A stretch of DNA of 39,267 bases from Edaphobacter aggregans DSM 19364. Its GTDB lineage: Bacteria; Acidobacteriota; Terriglobia; Terriglobales; Acidobacteriaceae. Shown here piece after piece: positions 14,991 to 24,373 of this stretch (positions within the stretch are counted from its first letter, which is position 1; each line of letters begins with the position of its first letter). A program made the translations under genes and the position numbers. Location of the stretch: assembly GCF_000745965.1 (NCBI RefSeq), contig NZ_JQKI01000056.1, forward strand, positions 1-39,267, read 5' to 3'. A model generated the notes under the pieces. The model ran no database searches, was not told the DNA's origin, and saw only the letters and a program-made list of their open reading frames with translations.

Positions 14991-16397
14991 ATGAGCAATG
15001 CGAAGCAGGTTGATCCGGCGAAGGCAGCGGAACTATTTATTATCCACGATCAAGTCCACGAACCGATGCACGATCGCTTCTTGTGGGCAACGATGCAGCG
15101 GCGCGATGCGGAAGCGGCGGCGATTCCGGAATGGGAGGAGCTGCGCGAAATTGCCTCGAAGATCAAAGAGCATACGCTCACGCATCTCGATCATTACTTG
15201 GAAGAGTTCGAGGCGAATGCCACGAAACGCGGCGCGCACGTCCACTGGGCGTTGGATGCTGCCGAGCACAATGAGATTGTGCATTCTATTCTCAAAGATC
15301 ACGGCGTTAAGGAGATGATCAAGAGCAAGTCCATGCTCCAGGAAGAGTGCCATATGACGCCCTTTTTGGAGAACCGTGGAATCAAGGTCATCGAATCGGA
15401 TCTGGGTGAACGAATCCAACAACTCGATGGTCAACCGCCGAGTCACATTGTGTTCCCCGCCATCCACAAAACGCGGAAGGACGTGGCACAACTGTTCGCG
15501 CGCACCGTTGGTACCGATCCGAACAACGATGATCCCCACTTTCTGACTGAGGTCATTCGAAAGAATGCTCGTCCCAGATTTCTGGCAGCGGGAGCGGGTA
15601 TGACGGGCGGCAATTTCGCAATCGCCGAAACTGGAACCTTCATGGTTTGCACCAATGAGGGTAATGCCGACATTGGAGCATCCGTACCGCCGCTCCATAT
15701 TGCGAGCATTGGAATTGAGAAATTGATCCCGCGAGTGGAAGACATGGGTGTGTTTCTGCGACTGCTGGCCCGGAGCGCGGAAGGATCTCCTCTCACCCAA
15801 TATTCGTCTCATTTCACTGGACCTAGAAAAGGTGGAGAGCTGCACATCGTGCTAGTGGATAACGGGCGAAGCCGTCGGCTTGGCATGCCGGACTTCTGGC
15901 ACTCATTGAAGTGCATCCGCTGCGGCGCTTGCATGAATACGTGCCCTGTCTATCGTCGGAGCGGCGGTCTATCTTACGGCGCAACTTATTCGGGACCTAT
16001 CGGCGTCATCCTCGACCCTACGTTCGACGAATTCAAGTACAGCGAACTGCCGTTCCACTCCACCTTGTGCGGATCATGTTCCGATGTCTGCCCAGTGAAA
16101 ATCGACATCAGTGAACAGATTCTCAAATGGCGCAGGGTAATGGCGAAAAGAGGATACCTGCCGTTGGTAAAACGGATGTCATTTGCTGTTGCCGGTCACG
16201 TTCTCGGCCATCCCGAGGAATACCACGCCATGGAGAACGTTGCCGCGCCGGCGATGGACTACGCGCCGCACTTCCTCTTGTACAACCGTTCCTTGAATCC
16301 CTGGGGGCGCAGCCGCGAGCTCCCGCAGATAGCGAAGCAAACCTTCCGCGATTGGTATCTCGCAAATAGGAGTGAACATGCAGACGTCGAAGAGTAG
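14991..16397 (+). CDS. lutB: L-lactate utilisation iron-sulfur protein LutB
   Basis: A 468-residue subunit of the LutABC lactate oxidase. The N-terminal ~290 residues form the LUD domain (AGMTGGNFAIAETGTFMVCT). Then come two 4Fe-4S motifs, CIRCGACMNTCP (~307) and CGSCSDVCP (~359), as in LutB/YkgF, and a C-terminal tail. AGAGAGGA precedes the ATG. The 3' end overlaps lutC by about 20 bases, implying coupled translation and fixed stoichiometry. Length and motif order match the family. Confidence 0.95.
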   Translation: MSNAKQVDPAKAAELFIIHDQVHEPMHDRFLWATMQRRDAEAAAIPEWEELREIASKIKEHTLTHLDHYLEEFEANATKRGAHVHWALDAAEHNEIVHSILKDHGVKEMIKSKSMLQEECHMTPFLENRGIKVIESDLGERIQQLDGQPPSHIVFPAIHKTRKDVAQLFARTVGTDPNNDDPHFLTEVIRKNARPRFLAAGAGMTGGNFAIAETGTFMVCTNEGNADIGASVPPLHIASIGIEKLIPRVEDMGVFLRLLARSAEGSPLTQYSSHFTGPRKGGELHIVLVDNGRSRRLGMPDFWHSLKCIRCGACMNTCPVYRRSGGLSYGATYSGPIGVILDPTFDEFKYSELPFHSTLCGSCSDVCPVKIDISEQILKWRRVMAKRGYLPLVKRMSFAVAGHVLGHPEEYHAMENVAAPAMDYAPHFLLYNRSLNPWGRSRELPQIAKQTFRDWYLANRSEHADVEE

Positions 16398-17046
16398 CCG
16401 CGAGACAGTTCTAGGGGCCATCCGCAGCAGCCTTCCGAAGAATAAAGTGGAGCATCCTCGGATTCCGTTCTTCCAACGGTCGGACGAACGGCTCAAGACA
16501 GAGTTTGAACGGCATCTTCAAGAAGCCGGAGGAATCGCATACGATGTCGCCACCGTGGCGGAGGCCGAGGCCAAGTTGATGACGCTTCATCCCGGAGCAA
16601 AAGTGATTTGTTCAGCTGTATCCGCAATCTCTGGCACACGCAAAGCGGAGGATAGCGATCCACACGAATTTGCCGACGTAGACGTGGGCATCGTTCGTGC
16701 ACAGTTTGGTGTTGCAGAGAGCGGCGCCGTTTGGCTGACGCAGGAGGACCTAGTCGTGGATGCTCTCGCCTTCCTCTCGCAGCATCTCATCGTGTTACTC
16801 GATCCTGAACAGATCGTGTCTGACATGCACGAAGCTTATCGCCGTGTGCAACTGAACAAGACAGCATTTGGATGCTTCATGATGGGCCCGTCGGCAACTG
16901 CGGATGTGGAGGCTACTTTGGTCCACGGAGCTCAAGGTGCTCGCTCTTTGAACATCTTCTTCCTGCCCTTTTCACAAGCGCCAGTCTTGCCGACTTCTAC
17001 AGCAATAGAAAGTGACTTGAGTGAAACACATGGAAGCAGCCGGTAA
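16378..17046 (+). CDS. lutC: Lactate utilisation protein LutC
   Basis: A 222-residue LUD-domain protein, third subunit of the lactate oxidation complex. Seen: VGIVRAQFGVAESGAVWLTQ and the C-terminal MMGPSATADVEATLVHGAQG, both typical of LutC/YkgG. The ATG at 16378, seven bases after TAGGAG, is preferred; a GTG at 16372 is too close to that site. It overlaps lutB upstream and the ClC-type gene downstream, so four genes probably share one transcript. Confidence 0.92.
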   Translation: MQTSKSSRETVLGAIRSSLPKNKVEHPRIPFFQRSDERLKTEFERHLQEAGGIAYDVATVAEAEAKLMTLHPGAKVICSAVSAISGTRKAEDSDPHEFADVDVGIVRAQFGVAESGAVWLTQEDLVVDALAFLSQHLIVLLDPEQIVSDMHEAYRRVQLNKTAFGCFMMGPSATADVEATLVHGAQGARSLNIFFLPFSQAPVLPTSTAIESDLSETHGSSR

Positions 17047-18373
17047 AAATTCGCGCGACTCACATTGGCTGACTCTGCCGGCCCTAACGGTGGCGGTCGG
17101 AATGGCCTCTGGCCTTGGCGGAATGGCACTTGGCCTACTCCTGCATCTCATTCAGCACGTCGCATATGGGTACAGCCTCCATTCAATCATCAGCCATGAG
17201 AGTTTTCTCGAAGGAGTCAGTGCTGCTTCTCCAGTGCGGCGCTTAGCAGCGTTATGCGCTTGCGCAACTGTGGGTGGGATCGGCTGGTGGGCACTTTATC
17301 GCCTCGGCAGGCCTCTGGTCTCCATCGGCAAGGCGGTCAGGGACAACGGACCACGCATGCCGCTTCTATCTACCATCTGTCACGACCTCCTTCAGATCAT
17401 CACGGTGGCCCTCGGTTCGCCTCTTGGGAGGGAAGTTGCACCGCGCGAGCTCGGCGCAGTACTTGCGACCACGGTCTCCGATCGCGCGGGCTTGGACGCG
17501 GAGAAACGCCGCATCATGATTGCCTGTGGCGCAGGGGCCGGACTCGCCGCCGTCTACAACGTCCCATTAGGAGGAGCTCCTTTTACTCTTGAAGTCTTGC
17601 TTGGAACGCTTGGTTTGTCAGCTCTGATTCCGGCCCTCGCAACGTCCGTCATTGCAGCCATGGTCGCATGGATCGGATTGGGCAACGTAACGCAGTACTC
17701 CGTGCCGCATTTTGAGGCCTCTCCCTCATTGATCGCGTGGTCGGCAGTCTCAGGTCCCGTGTTTGGCTTTTCGGCGTACTGGTTTGTGCGCGCTGCTGGA
17801 GCAGTTCGTGCGCGTGCTCCTCGAGACTGGCGCCTCCTCGTATGGTCTGCGTTAGTGTTTCCCGCAATCGGTTTGCTGGCGATCCCGTTTCCGCAACTGC
17901 TCGGCAACGGGAAGGGGCTTGCACAGGCAGGCTTTGACAGCGATCTCGGAGTCGCGCTTGCGGCAACTCTGTTCATGCTGAAGCTGCTGGTCACACTCGG
18001 CGCTCTGCGCGCGGGTGCGGCAGGCGGCTTGCTAACTCCCGGCCTGGCTCTTGGCGGCTTGCTTGCTTGCGTTCTCGGCGGACTATGGAATCATGCATGG
18101 CCCTTTGTCCCATTTGGTGCGTTCGCCATAGTCGGAAGTGCAGCGTTCCTGGCCTCGTCCATGAAGATGCCCCTTACGGCGATCGTTCTGACTCTTGAGT
18201 TGACTCGCGTCGGTCACGATTTTCTGTTCCCCATAGCACTAGCGGTCGCGGGCTCTATCTCTATGCTTCATTTGTTGTCGGAGCGCAGACTACAACCCAC
18301 CTGGAGTGTGCGGCACGAGGACATCCCGATTGGAAATGAGGCCGCGGACCGAAAAGGGGTACTGGTGCCATGA
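17021..18373 (+). CDS. ClC-family chloride channel / H+ antiporter
   Basis: A membrane protein of 450 residues with ~10-12 hydrophobic helices. ClC signatures are GSPLGREVAPRE (~131, corresponding to GxFxxEGP-type G-R-E with the gating Glu), NVPLGGAPFTLEV (~182), and AGAAGGLLTPGLALGGLLA with a C-terminal LASSMKMPLTAIVLTLELT. Bacterial ClC proteins exchange Cl- (or other anions) for protons, often in acid resistance. It lacks the CBS domains of longer members. The GTG at 17021 overlaps the end of lutC; an ATG at 17030 is an alternative. Linkage to lactate use suggests charge or pH balancing (inference). Confidence 0.88.
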   Translation: MKHMEAAGKNSRDSHWLTLPALTVAVGMASGLGGMALGLLLHLIQHVAYGYSLHSIISHESFLEGVSAASPVRRLAALCACATVGGIGWWALYRLGRPLVSIGKAVRDNGPRMPLLSTICHDLLQIITVALGSPLGREVAPRELGAVLATTVSDRAGLDAEKRRIMIACGAGAGLAAVYNVPLGGAPFTLEVLLGTLGLSALIPALATSVIAAMVAWIGLGNVTQYSVPHFEASPSLIAWSAVSGPVFGFSAYWFVRAAGAVRARAPRDWRLLVWSALVFPAIGLLAIPFPQLLGNGKGLAQAGFDSDLGVALAATLFMLKLLVTLGALRAGAAGGLLTPGLALGGLLACVLGGLWNHAWPFVPFGAFAIVGSAAFLASSMKMPLTAIVLTLELTRVGHDFLFPIALAVAGSISMLHLLSERRLQPTWSVRHEDIPIGNEAADRKGVLVP

Positions 18374-18415
18374 TGCTGCGACCCAGAACGCACCCGAAGA
18401 CAAAGGATTTGGCAA

Positions 18416-18757
18416 ATGGATAATTTGATCGCAGCCCGTTCCCAGATGGCGATATCTTTGGCGTTCCACATCATCTTCGCGACGATTGGTGTTTCGTTGC
18501 CCTTGATGATGACAATCTCCGAATGGCGGTGGAGGTCGACCGGCGATCCGGCCTACCTCTTACTGGCGAAGCGCTGGGCGAAGGGGACAACCATCCTCTT
18601 CGCCGTCGGCGCTATCTCCGGCACCGCCCTGTCCTTTGAACTCGGTCTCCTGTGGCCGCGGTTCATGCAGTATGCAGGCGCCGTCATCGGAATGCCGTTT
18701 TCGTTGGAAGGTTTCGCCTTCTTTACTGAGGCAAATCATTACTACGGAGTTGAATGA
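18416..18757 (+). pseudogene. cydA: 5' fragment of cytochrome bd oxidase subunit I
   Basis: The first ~107 codons of cydA: LIAARSQMAISLAFHIIFAT (with the haem-ligand His18), LMMTISEWRWRSTGD, KRWAKGTTILFAVGAISGTA, and GMPFSLEGFAFFTEA with its conserved Glu residues. Homology stops abruptly after FFTEA (~18735) and the frame closes eight codons later with TGA, instead of running to ~460 residues. CydB is absent. The stop overlaps the ATG of the TolC gene (ATGA at 18754-18757), so any translation of the stub may drive translation of the efflux operon. Confidence 0.9.
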
Positions 18758-20187
18758 GCATTTGGACTACAGTTTCGCTCTTCTTCCTTCTTCTTACCAG
18801 AGGTGTGTTTGCCCAGAGTGCTCCGGCCTTACCCGACCATCCTTCCCATTTCGTCGGAGAGCGGGAAATCGAAAACTCTGCAAAGCCGTTTCTGGAGTAC
18901 AGATTCAGTATTGAACCGGACAGAACTTACACATTAGCGGAGCTTGTGAACTTGGCCGAGGAACACAATCCGGCAACTCGTGTTGCGTGGCAGACGGCCC
19001 GTGCTCAGATGGCAGCTCTCGGCGTGGCACGCAGCGAACTGTACCCGACGCTCGCGGCTGTGGCGCTCTCCCAGACAAATCGTTCGGAAGTCCTTTTCGG
19101 GAATCAGTTTAATCGCCAGACTGTTCAGTCTTTTGGTGGAGCCTTAGATCTGAATTACACAATATTCGACTTTGGAGGGCGTGCCGGCCGCATTGCGGCG
19201 GCACAATCAGATCTACTCGCAGCCAACTTTGCGTTTAACGACACACATCGAAAAATCATCTATGACGTAACCGAAGCCTACGATCGATTGCTCAACGCGA
19301 ATGGTCAGGTAGAGGCAGCTCGAGCAAGTTTGAAGAATGCTCAAGCCGTACAGCAAGCAGCGGAGGATCGTCTGAAGAACGGTCTTGCGACCTTGCCGGA
19401 CGTATTGGAAGCGCGAAGCGCAGCCGCGCAAGCGCAATACGATCTGCAAGCGGCTCTTGGAGTTGAGAAAAACACTCGAGGGGATTTGGCAACGGCGTTG
19501 GGAACACGCCCCACCGACGCGATTCGAGTTCAGCCCATCGACCAACTGGTTATTCCGGAATCAATCGGCGATTCCGTCGATCAGGCGATGGATCGCGCAT
19601 TCGCACAACGGCCTGACCTTATGCAGCAAGTGGCCGAAGTTCGAAAAGCAAACGCAAGCGTTAAAGAGGCACGCGCGGCTTATTATCCTGTCCTTTCTGC
19701 CAGAGTTACTCCCAACGCGCAGTCGCTGTATGGCTTGCAGCAACAGCTCCCCTGGGCCCACCCGGCGGATCTGACTGGGGAGCTGCAGTTGAAACTGAAC
19801 TGGACTTTGTTTGATGGCGGTGCACGAAAAAGTCATCTGGCACAGGCGCAAGCTAACCTGCGCGTGGCTGAAGCAAGAGTGAACGTTATTCAAGACACAA
19901 TTGCGGACGAGGTCTGGAAAGGCTATTCCAATTTGGAGACCGCGCTTGGTCAACGGCAAGCTGCTGCCGCTCTTCTCAGCGCGGCCGATCAATCGTATTC
20001 CTCCGCATTGGAATCCTACAACGATGGTGTCCGCAACTTACTGGACGTAACGGCCGCCCAGGCAACACTGGCACGTGCCCGCTCGGCTGATGTGTTGGCG
20101 CGTGCACAAGTTCTTTCCAGTCTGTCAGATCTGGTCTTCGAGACTGGAGATCTAATGCAATCGAGCGCCGGGAGACCCAAGCCATGA
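18754..20187 (+). CDS. TolC-family outer-membrane efflux protein
   Basis: A 477-residue exported protein. A signal peptide (SLFFLLLTRGVFAQ) is followed by two repeated outer-membrane-factor domains: helical hairpins with beta strands such as LDLNYTIFDFGGRAGRIAAA and LKLNWTLFDGGARKSHLAQA. TolC-like trimers form the outer-membrane channel of tripartite pumps. Here it is the first gene of a set with a YtcA-like lipoprotein, an HlyD adaptor and an FUSC pump, the same partners as in the enterobacterial ytcA-mdtN-mdtO-mdtP cluster although in a different order. Its start codon overlaps the cydA stub. Confidence 0.92.
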   Translation: MSIWTTVSLFFLLLTRGVFAQSAPALPDHPSHFVGEREIENSAKPFLEYRFSIEPDRTYTLAELVNLAEEHNPATRVAWQTARAQMAALGVARSELYPTLAAVALSQTNRSEVLFGNQFNRQTVQSFGGALDLNYTIFDFGGRAGRIAAAQSDLLAANFAFNDTHRKIIYDVTEAYDRLLNANGQVEAARASLKNAQAVQQAAEDRLKNGLATLPDVLEARSAAAQAQYDLQAALGVEKNTRGDLATALGTRPTDAIRVQPIDQLVIPESIGDSVDQAMDRAFAQRPDLMQQVAEVRKANASVKEARAAYYPVLSARVTPNAQSLYGLQQQLPWAHPADLTGELQLKLNWTLFDGGARKSHLAQAQANLRVAEARVNVIQDTIADEVWKGYSNLETALGQRQAAAALLSAADQSYSSALESYNDGVRNLLDVTAAQATLARARSADVLARAQVLSSLSDLVFETGDLMQSSAGRPKP

Positions 20188-20210
20188 ACTGCCGTCGAGG
20201 CAATCGCACT

Positions 20211-20453
20211 ATGAAGTACGGCTTAATGTTTACTTCGCTTCTGCTTGCGGGTTGCGAACGGGCTCCAACCTTTGACGTGGTGGGTTCGGTCTTCCCGGCA
20301 TGGTTATTTTGCCTAGCTATGTCAATTCTGCTCACAGTTCTCGCCCGATGGCTTTTCCAGCACTTACGCGTTGCGGTCGCTCCTCAGATTTTGATTTATC
20401 CAAGCCTGACCGCCGCTTTTGCATTCGCATTGTGGCTTATTTTCTTTCGCTAG
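20211..20453 (+). CDS. YtcA-like small lipoprotein
   Basis: An 80-residue protein. It starts MKYGLMFTSLLLAGC, a lipoprotein signal with lipobox LAGC, followed by two hydrophobic helices (WLFCLAMSILLTVLARWLF and LIYPSLTAAFAFALWLIF). YtcA-family proteins of this shape accompany MdtN/MdtO-type aromatic efflux pumps; their role is unknown. The ATG at 20211 puts the lipobox at the right distance. A start at 20184 overlapping the TolC stop (ATGA) would add nine charged residues. The adaptor gene begins 11 bases after the stop. Confidence 0.75.
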   Translation: MKYGLMFTSLLLAGCERAPTFDVVGSVFPAWLFCLAMSILLTVLARWLFQHLRVAVAPQILIYPSLTAAFAFALWLIFFR

Positions 20454-20464
20454 AGAGGCACGAT

Positions 20465-21679
20465 ATGAAGATGGAGTCAAATTCGATGGTTAGAGAGCGG
20501 CTTAGTCGTCTGATCAGTATTGGCATTGTGGTAGTTGCTGTTGCTTTGGGTCTCGGAGTGCTCTGCAGGTCGACCTACTATCCACGAACCGATGATGCCG
20601 AGGTTTTTGCGAATTTTATTGGTATCGCATCGCAAGTAGAAGGACCGATCACCCGGCTGAACGTGCGCGACAACGAGTTCGTGAAGAAAGGCGAGCTGTT
20701 ATTCGAAATCGATGACCGACCCTACAAATACGCTCTCGAAAGAGCCCTGTCTGATCAAGCTGCCCTCGAAGGACAAATTGAGGACGAGCAACGAAAGATC
20801 GCGGCACTGGTAAGCGGCGTTTCTATTTCACAGGCTAATATCCATAGCTCGCAAGCCGACATCGACCGGTGGGCTGCGGTTATCGATCAGGCCCGTGCAG
20901 ACGTCACAAACGCAGAGCAGGGCGTGAACCGGGCCAGAGCAGAGTGGACATACGCAAACAACAATTTGCACAGGATTGAGCCCCTGCTGGCAAAACAGTT
21001 CGTCACGGTAGACCAAGTCGACAGAGCGCGAACATCGGAGGTTGCTCAGGCAGAAGCCCTGAAGCAAGCGCAGTCGCAATTGCTGCTCTCGCAGGCAGGA
21101 TTGAAATCGACCTTAGCGCAGTACGAACACTCCAAGGCGGTTCTGGAAGAAAGCCACGCCCAGCATGAGCAATCCATACATGCCGTGACCACGCTCGAAC
21201 CGCTTATCAACCAGCGTGGCGCCCGCACATCGGCAGTAGAAACTGCCCGCTACAATCTCAGTAATTGCCGGGTCTATGCACCGTTCGATACGCGTGTGAC
21301 CAACCTTACGATCTCGGAGGGCGCCTACGCGCACATAGGCCAGCAGGTGTTCACACTCATCGACGCGCGTACATGGTGGGCGATAGGCAATTTTCGCGAG
21401 GCTACGCTGCAGCATATCGAGCCTGGCATGCGAGCAGATGTCTTTCTACCGTCGAAGCCGAACATTCGCCTTTCCGGGATCGTGGACAGTATAGGCTTCG
21501 GTACAACTCCGGATCCTGATGTCTTTGGCCGCTTGGAGCCGGGGCTTCCTGACGCACAGCGAACGCTCAATTGGGTGCATCTGGCATCGCGATTTCCGGT
21601 CCGTGTTCGCGTCAGTAACCCTCCTCCTGGATTGTTTCGAGTAGGCGAGTCGGCGGTTGTCGTCATTCGCGGGAAATAA
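20465..21679 (+). CDS. HlyD/EmrA-type periplasmic adaptor (MdtN-like)
   Basis: A 404-residue membrane fusion protein. A single N-terminal TM (ISIGIVVVAVALGLGVL) is followed by the divided biotinyl-lipoyl fold (IASQVEGPITRLNVRDNEFV, later CRVYAPFDTRVTNLTISEGA), a long coiled-coil hairpin (~100-270) and a beta-barrel/C-terminal part (WWAIGNFREATLQHIEPGM). It links the inner-membrane FUSC protein to the TolC channel. The ATG at 20465 with GAGAGG upstream is preferred over upstream in-frame starts that overlap the lipoprotein gene. The next gene follows after three bases. Confidence 0.92.
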   Translation: MKMESNSMVRERLSRLISIGIVVVAVALGLGVLCRSTYYPRTDDAEVFANFIGIASQVEGPITRLNVRDNEFVKKGELLFEIDDRPYKYALERALSDQAALEGQIEDEQRKIAALVSGVSISQANIHSSQADIDRWAAVIDQARADVTNAEQGVNRARAEWTYANNNLHRIEPLLAKQFVTVDQVDRARTSEVAQAEALKQAQSQLLLSQAGLKSTLAQYEHSKAVLEESHAQHEQSIHAVTTLEPLINQRGARTSAVETARYNLSNCRVYAPFDTRVTNLTISEGAYAHIGQQVFTLIDARTWWAIGNFREATLQHIEPGMRADVFLPSKPNIRLSGIVDSIGFGTTPDPDVFGRLEPGLPDAQRTLNWVHLASRFPVRVRVSNPPPGLFRVGESAVVVIRGK

Positions 21680-21682
21680 TAT

Positions 21683-23842
21683 ATGGCTACCTTCGCACAA
21701 TCTGTACAGGAGTCGCCCAAACCGCTGACCTCGTATTGCGCGTTTCTTAAAGAGGAACTCATTCCCTATCCAGGAAGAGCCGCGTTGGTGGGGCGCATGG
21801 TCTTGGCTGCGACTCTCGCCATGCTCATTACCATGACGTTTCGCCTTCCCTATGGCGCGTATTGTGCGATCTATGCAGTTGCGATTTCACGCGAAAGCAC
21901 ACAGATAACCTTGAAGACAGCTGTAACGAGAATCGCCTCGTATTCTCTCGGAGCTATCTATGTATTGATCGGTGCGACGTTCTTTGTGGACGATCCACCG
22001 CTGCGCCTGCTTTGGGTGATTGGAACGATGTTCCTCACGTTCTATGCGATGAGCGCCATGTCCACCTTCGTATCGGCGGTGGATATCGGGTATCTGATCG
22101 TACTGACTGTTCCCCTCTGGGATGAACACATCTCCGGCGAGCAGAGGCTGGAAGCAACACTCTGGGCGGTCTTCGCTCTGACGATTAGCTGCGCGATCGC
22201 AGTGGTCGTCGAGCTGTTCTTTGAAGCGACAAGGCCCGGGAATGATCTTCTGCGATCCATCGCTGACCGGCTGACTTCCGTCGAAGCCGCACTCGTCTGT
22301 TATGGGACAGGCGGAGCAGTCGACCAGGCTACGGCAGACAAGCTCTCGCGGCTTGCGATGCTCGGGACATCAAGATTGCGGCGCACTCTGCTTACATCCA
22401 ACTATCCGCGCGATTACATGGAGCAGATTGGCGCGGTTGTGGCGCTGGTTGGAAGACTTGTCGATATTGCTGCAAGTCTGACTCATATCGGTATTCAGAT
22501 AGGTGGTGATGACCGGCAGAGAATGCGGGCCTTGGCCGCGAGCATTGGCAGCATTCGTGCCGAACTGCTGAGCGGAAAAGCTCCAGGCGCGATTGAGCTA
22601 AAGGATGCAAGCGAACCTTCGGGTGGTGGAGTTCTGCTATTGCGGGAGATGGAGAAGACCGTATTGCTCATCCCAGCAGTCTTCTCCGGTGCTGGGTCTA
22701 CGAGTGAACTCGGGATCTCGCCATCCGACGACAAGCGGACATCAACACTGCTTGTTCCGGATGCTTTCTCCAACTTGGACCATGTGAAGTTTGGGTTAAA
22801 AGGCGGCCTTGCGGCGAGCCTTTGTTATATCACCTACAACGCCCTTGCTTGGCCCGGTATCAGTACAGCGGTCACAACCTGTTTGTTGACCGCGCTATCC
22901 ACGGTTGGCTTTTCTCGTCAGAAGCAGGTGCTGCGATTCGCAGGCGCGATCGTGGGTGGCTTCCTCTTCGGGATGGGGGCCCAGATTGTAATTCTTCCAT
23001 ATCTAGACTCAATCGCCGGATTTACGGTCCTTTTCATCGCGGTTAGCGCTGTAGGCGCCTGGTTTGCAACGTCGAGCCCTCGATTGGCCTATTTCGGCGT
23101 GCAGATTCTCGTCGCCTTCTATCTCATCAACCTGCAAGAATTCAGAGAACAGATCTCACTTGGCGTAGCAAGAGATCGCGTGGTTGGCATCCTCTTGGGC
23201 CTCTGTGCAATGTGGTTTGTGTTCGACCAACTCTGGGGCACGCTCGCGTCAGTGGAAATTAAGAAAGTGTTCATTTCCAACTTACGGTGGCTGGCGGAAT
23301 TTGAAAGGCAGCCTCTTTCAAAAGGGGGAAGGAGTGCAATCGAATGCAGCTATTTTCTTCGAGAGACGATCAACTCAAACTTTGATAAGGTCACGAGTCT
23401 GGCAGACGGACTGCTCTTCGAATTCGGTCCGACCCGCCAGCAGGATCTCATGTTGCGCAAGCAAATTCGGGAGTGGCAACCACAACTGCGGATGCTATTC
23501 CTGACACGAGTCACACTCTTCAAATATCGCCTTCAACTCACAGGATTCGAGCTACCGAAGCGTGTGCGTGCTTCCCAACTGGAGTTTGACGGTCGGTTAG
23601 CCGTATTACTGGATCGGATGGCAGACCGAATGGAGGAGGAGGCACCGCCGGACGATCACGGCATCGAAGATGCATTGGAGCGTTTAGAAAAGGTGGTTCG
23701 GACCTGCTGTTCGGAGTACCCTCAACAATCGATCGCAATTGACCTGAAGACTTTCCTTGCTCTTTCCCGCACCGCAGAAAGCCTGGTCAGATCTCTGCAA
23801 AGCCAAATCTCCTTTCCAAACATAGGAAGCAGTGCGAACTAG
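21683..23842 (+). CDS. FUSC-family inner-membrane transporter (MdtO/YccS-like)
   Basis: A 719-residue protein with two FUSC membrane modules. The first block of helices is at ~25-175 (RMVLAATLAMLITMTFRLPY), a cytoplasmic region follows (~180-360), then a second block at ~365-510 (VKFGLKGGLAASLCYITYNA and WPGISTAVTTCLLTALSTVG) and a C-terminal helical domain. This two-module form is that of MdtO/AaeB-type aromatic-acid or dye exporters. Substrate is not predictable. It ends the TolC-YtcA-HlyD-FUSC operon; no regulator is adjacent. Confidence 0.9.
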   Translation: MATFAQSVQESPKPLTSYCAFLKEELIPYPGRAALVGRMVLAATLAMLITMTFRLPYGAYCAIYAVAISRESTQITLKTAVTRIASYSLGAIYVLIGATFFVDDPPLRLLWVIGTMFLTFYAMSAMSTFVSAVDIGYLIVLTVPLWDEHISGEQRLEATLWAVFALTISCAIAVVVELFFEATRPGNDLLRSIADRLTSVEAALVCYGTGGAVDQATADKLSRLAMLGTSRLRRTLLTSNYPRDYMEQIGAVVALVGRLVDIAASLTHIGIQIGGDDRQRMRALAASIGSIRAELLSGKAPGAIELKDASEPSGGGVLLLREMEKTVLLIPAVFSGAGSTSELGISPSDDKRTSTLLVPDAFSNLDHVKFGLKGGLAASLCYITYNALAWPGISTAVTTCLLTALSTVGFSRQKQVLRFAGAIVGGFLFGMGAQIVILPYLDSIAGFTVLFIAVSAVGAWFATSSPRLAYFGVQILVAFYLINLQEFREQISLGVARDRVVGILLGLCAMWFVFDQLWGTLASVEIKKVFISNLRWLAEFERQPLSKGGRSAIECSYFLRETINSNFDKVTSLADGLLFEFGPTRQQDLMLRKQIREWQPQLRMLFLTRVTLFKYRLQLTGFELPKRVRASQLEFDGRLAVLLDRMADRMEEEAPPDDHGIEDALERLEKVVRTCCSEYPQQSIAIDLKTFLALSRTAESLVRSLQSQISFPNIGSSAN

Positions 23843-23910
23843 CTGTGAGAGGTTCGCAGGGAACCCGTGTCTTTCAGCACAATAACTTCGTGATTTCGAT
23901 CCGTCGCATA

Positions 23911-24354
23911 CCAACTCGGTCTAGCTTTGCATTGAGACTTCGGACGATTCCGAGTTTCTTCATCAGCACTCAATCGACAGAGAAGCAGCCTTTACTGATT
24001 GGCGGTTGCACAGCGGTCGGCGTGTTCAACCTATGATCCGACAGCCAAAAGACAAGCTCGGCATTTCTTAAACGCGCAGAAACAGGCATTTCTCCGCTAG
24101 CCCCAGCCGACAAGATTTCTCTTTCCATTCCTGGTGATTTACGCAGCCACCTCTCGTAGGCCTGATGGCGGCCTCTTCGTGGCTGCTTGTAATTTGTGGT
24201 CCTGTCCATAACTCGACAGCGTAAATACGGTGACACCAATTCCTTGAACACAGGGCTACAGCTGCCACCTAACAGATGTCTTTTCAACGGAACAAAAGGC
24301 GAGGGGTTTGGCTGACAGAATGCCTTCACAGTTGTCGTAACAAAAGAAGACGCT
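23911..24354 (+). promoter_or_regulatory. 444-base leader, copy C, upstream of the beta-barrel gene
   Basis: Third copy, same length as copy A between the shared anchors and closely similar by eye. Here it is cut more tightly: nothing of the FUSC tail on the left, and on the right homology stops at AAGAAGACGCT, 20 bases before the start codon of an unrelated gene. So the leader itself, not a neighbouring coding region, is the unit in common. Confidence 0.8.
24308..24324 (+). promoter_or_regulatory. Sigma-54 type -24/-12 promoter, copy C
   Basis: TTGGCTGACAGAATGCC, identical to copy A, with GG at 24310-24311 and GC at 24322-24323. The predicted start is near 24335, about 39 bases before the ATG at 24374. 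Confidence 0.65.
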
Positions 24355-24373
24355 AACTATACGGGGACTAACA

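Noticed and set aside
18374..18415. Sigma-54 leader copy in front of the cydA stub/efflux operon
   Set aside because: The short gap contains no part of the leader and no GG-N10-GC element in a convincing context.
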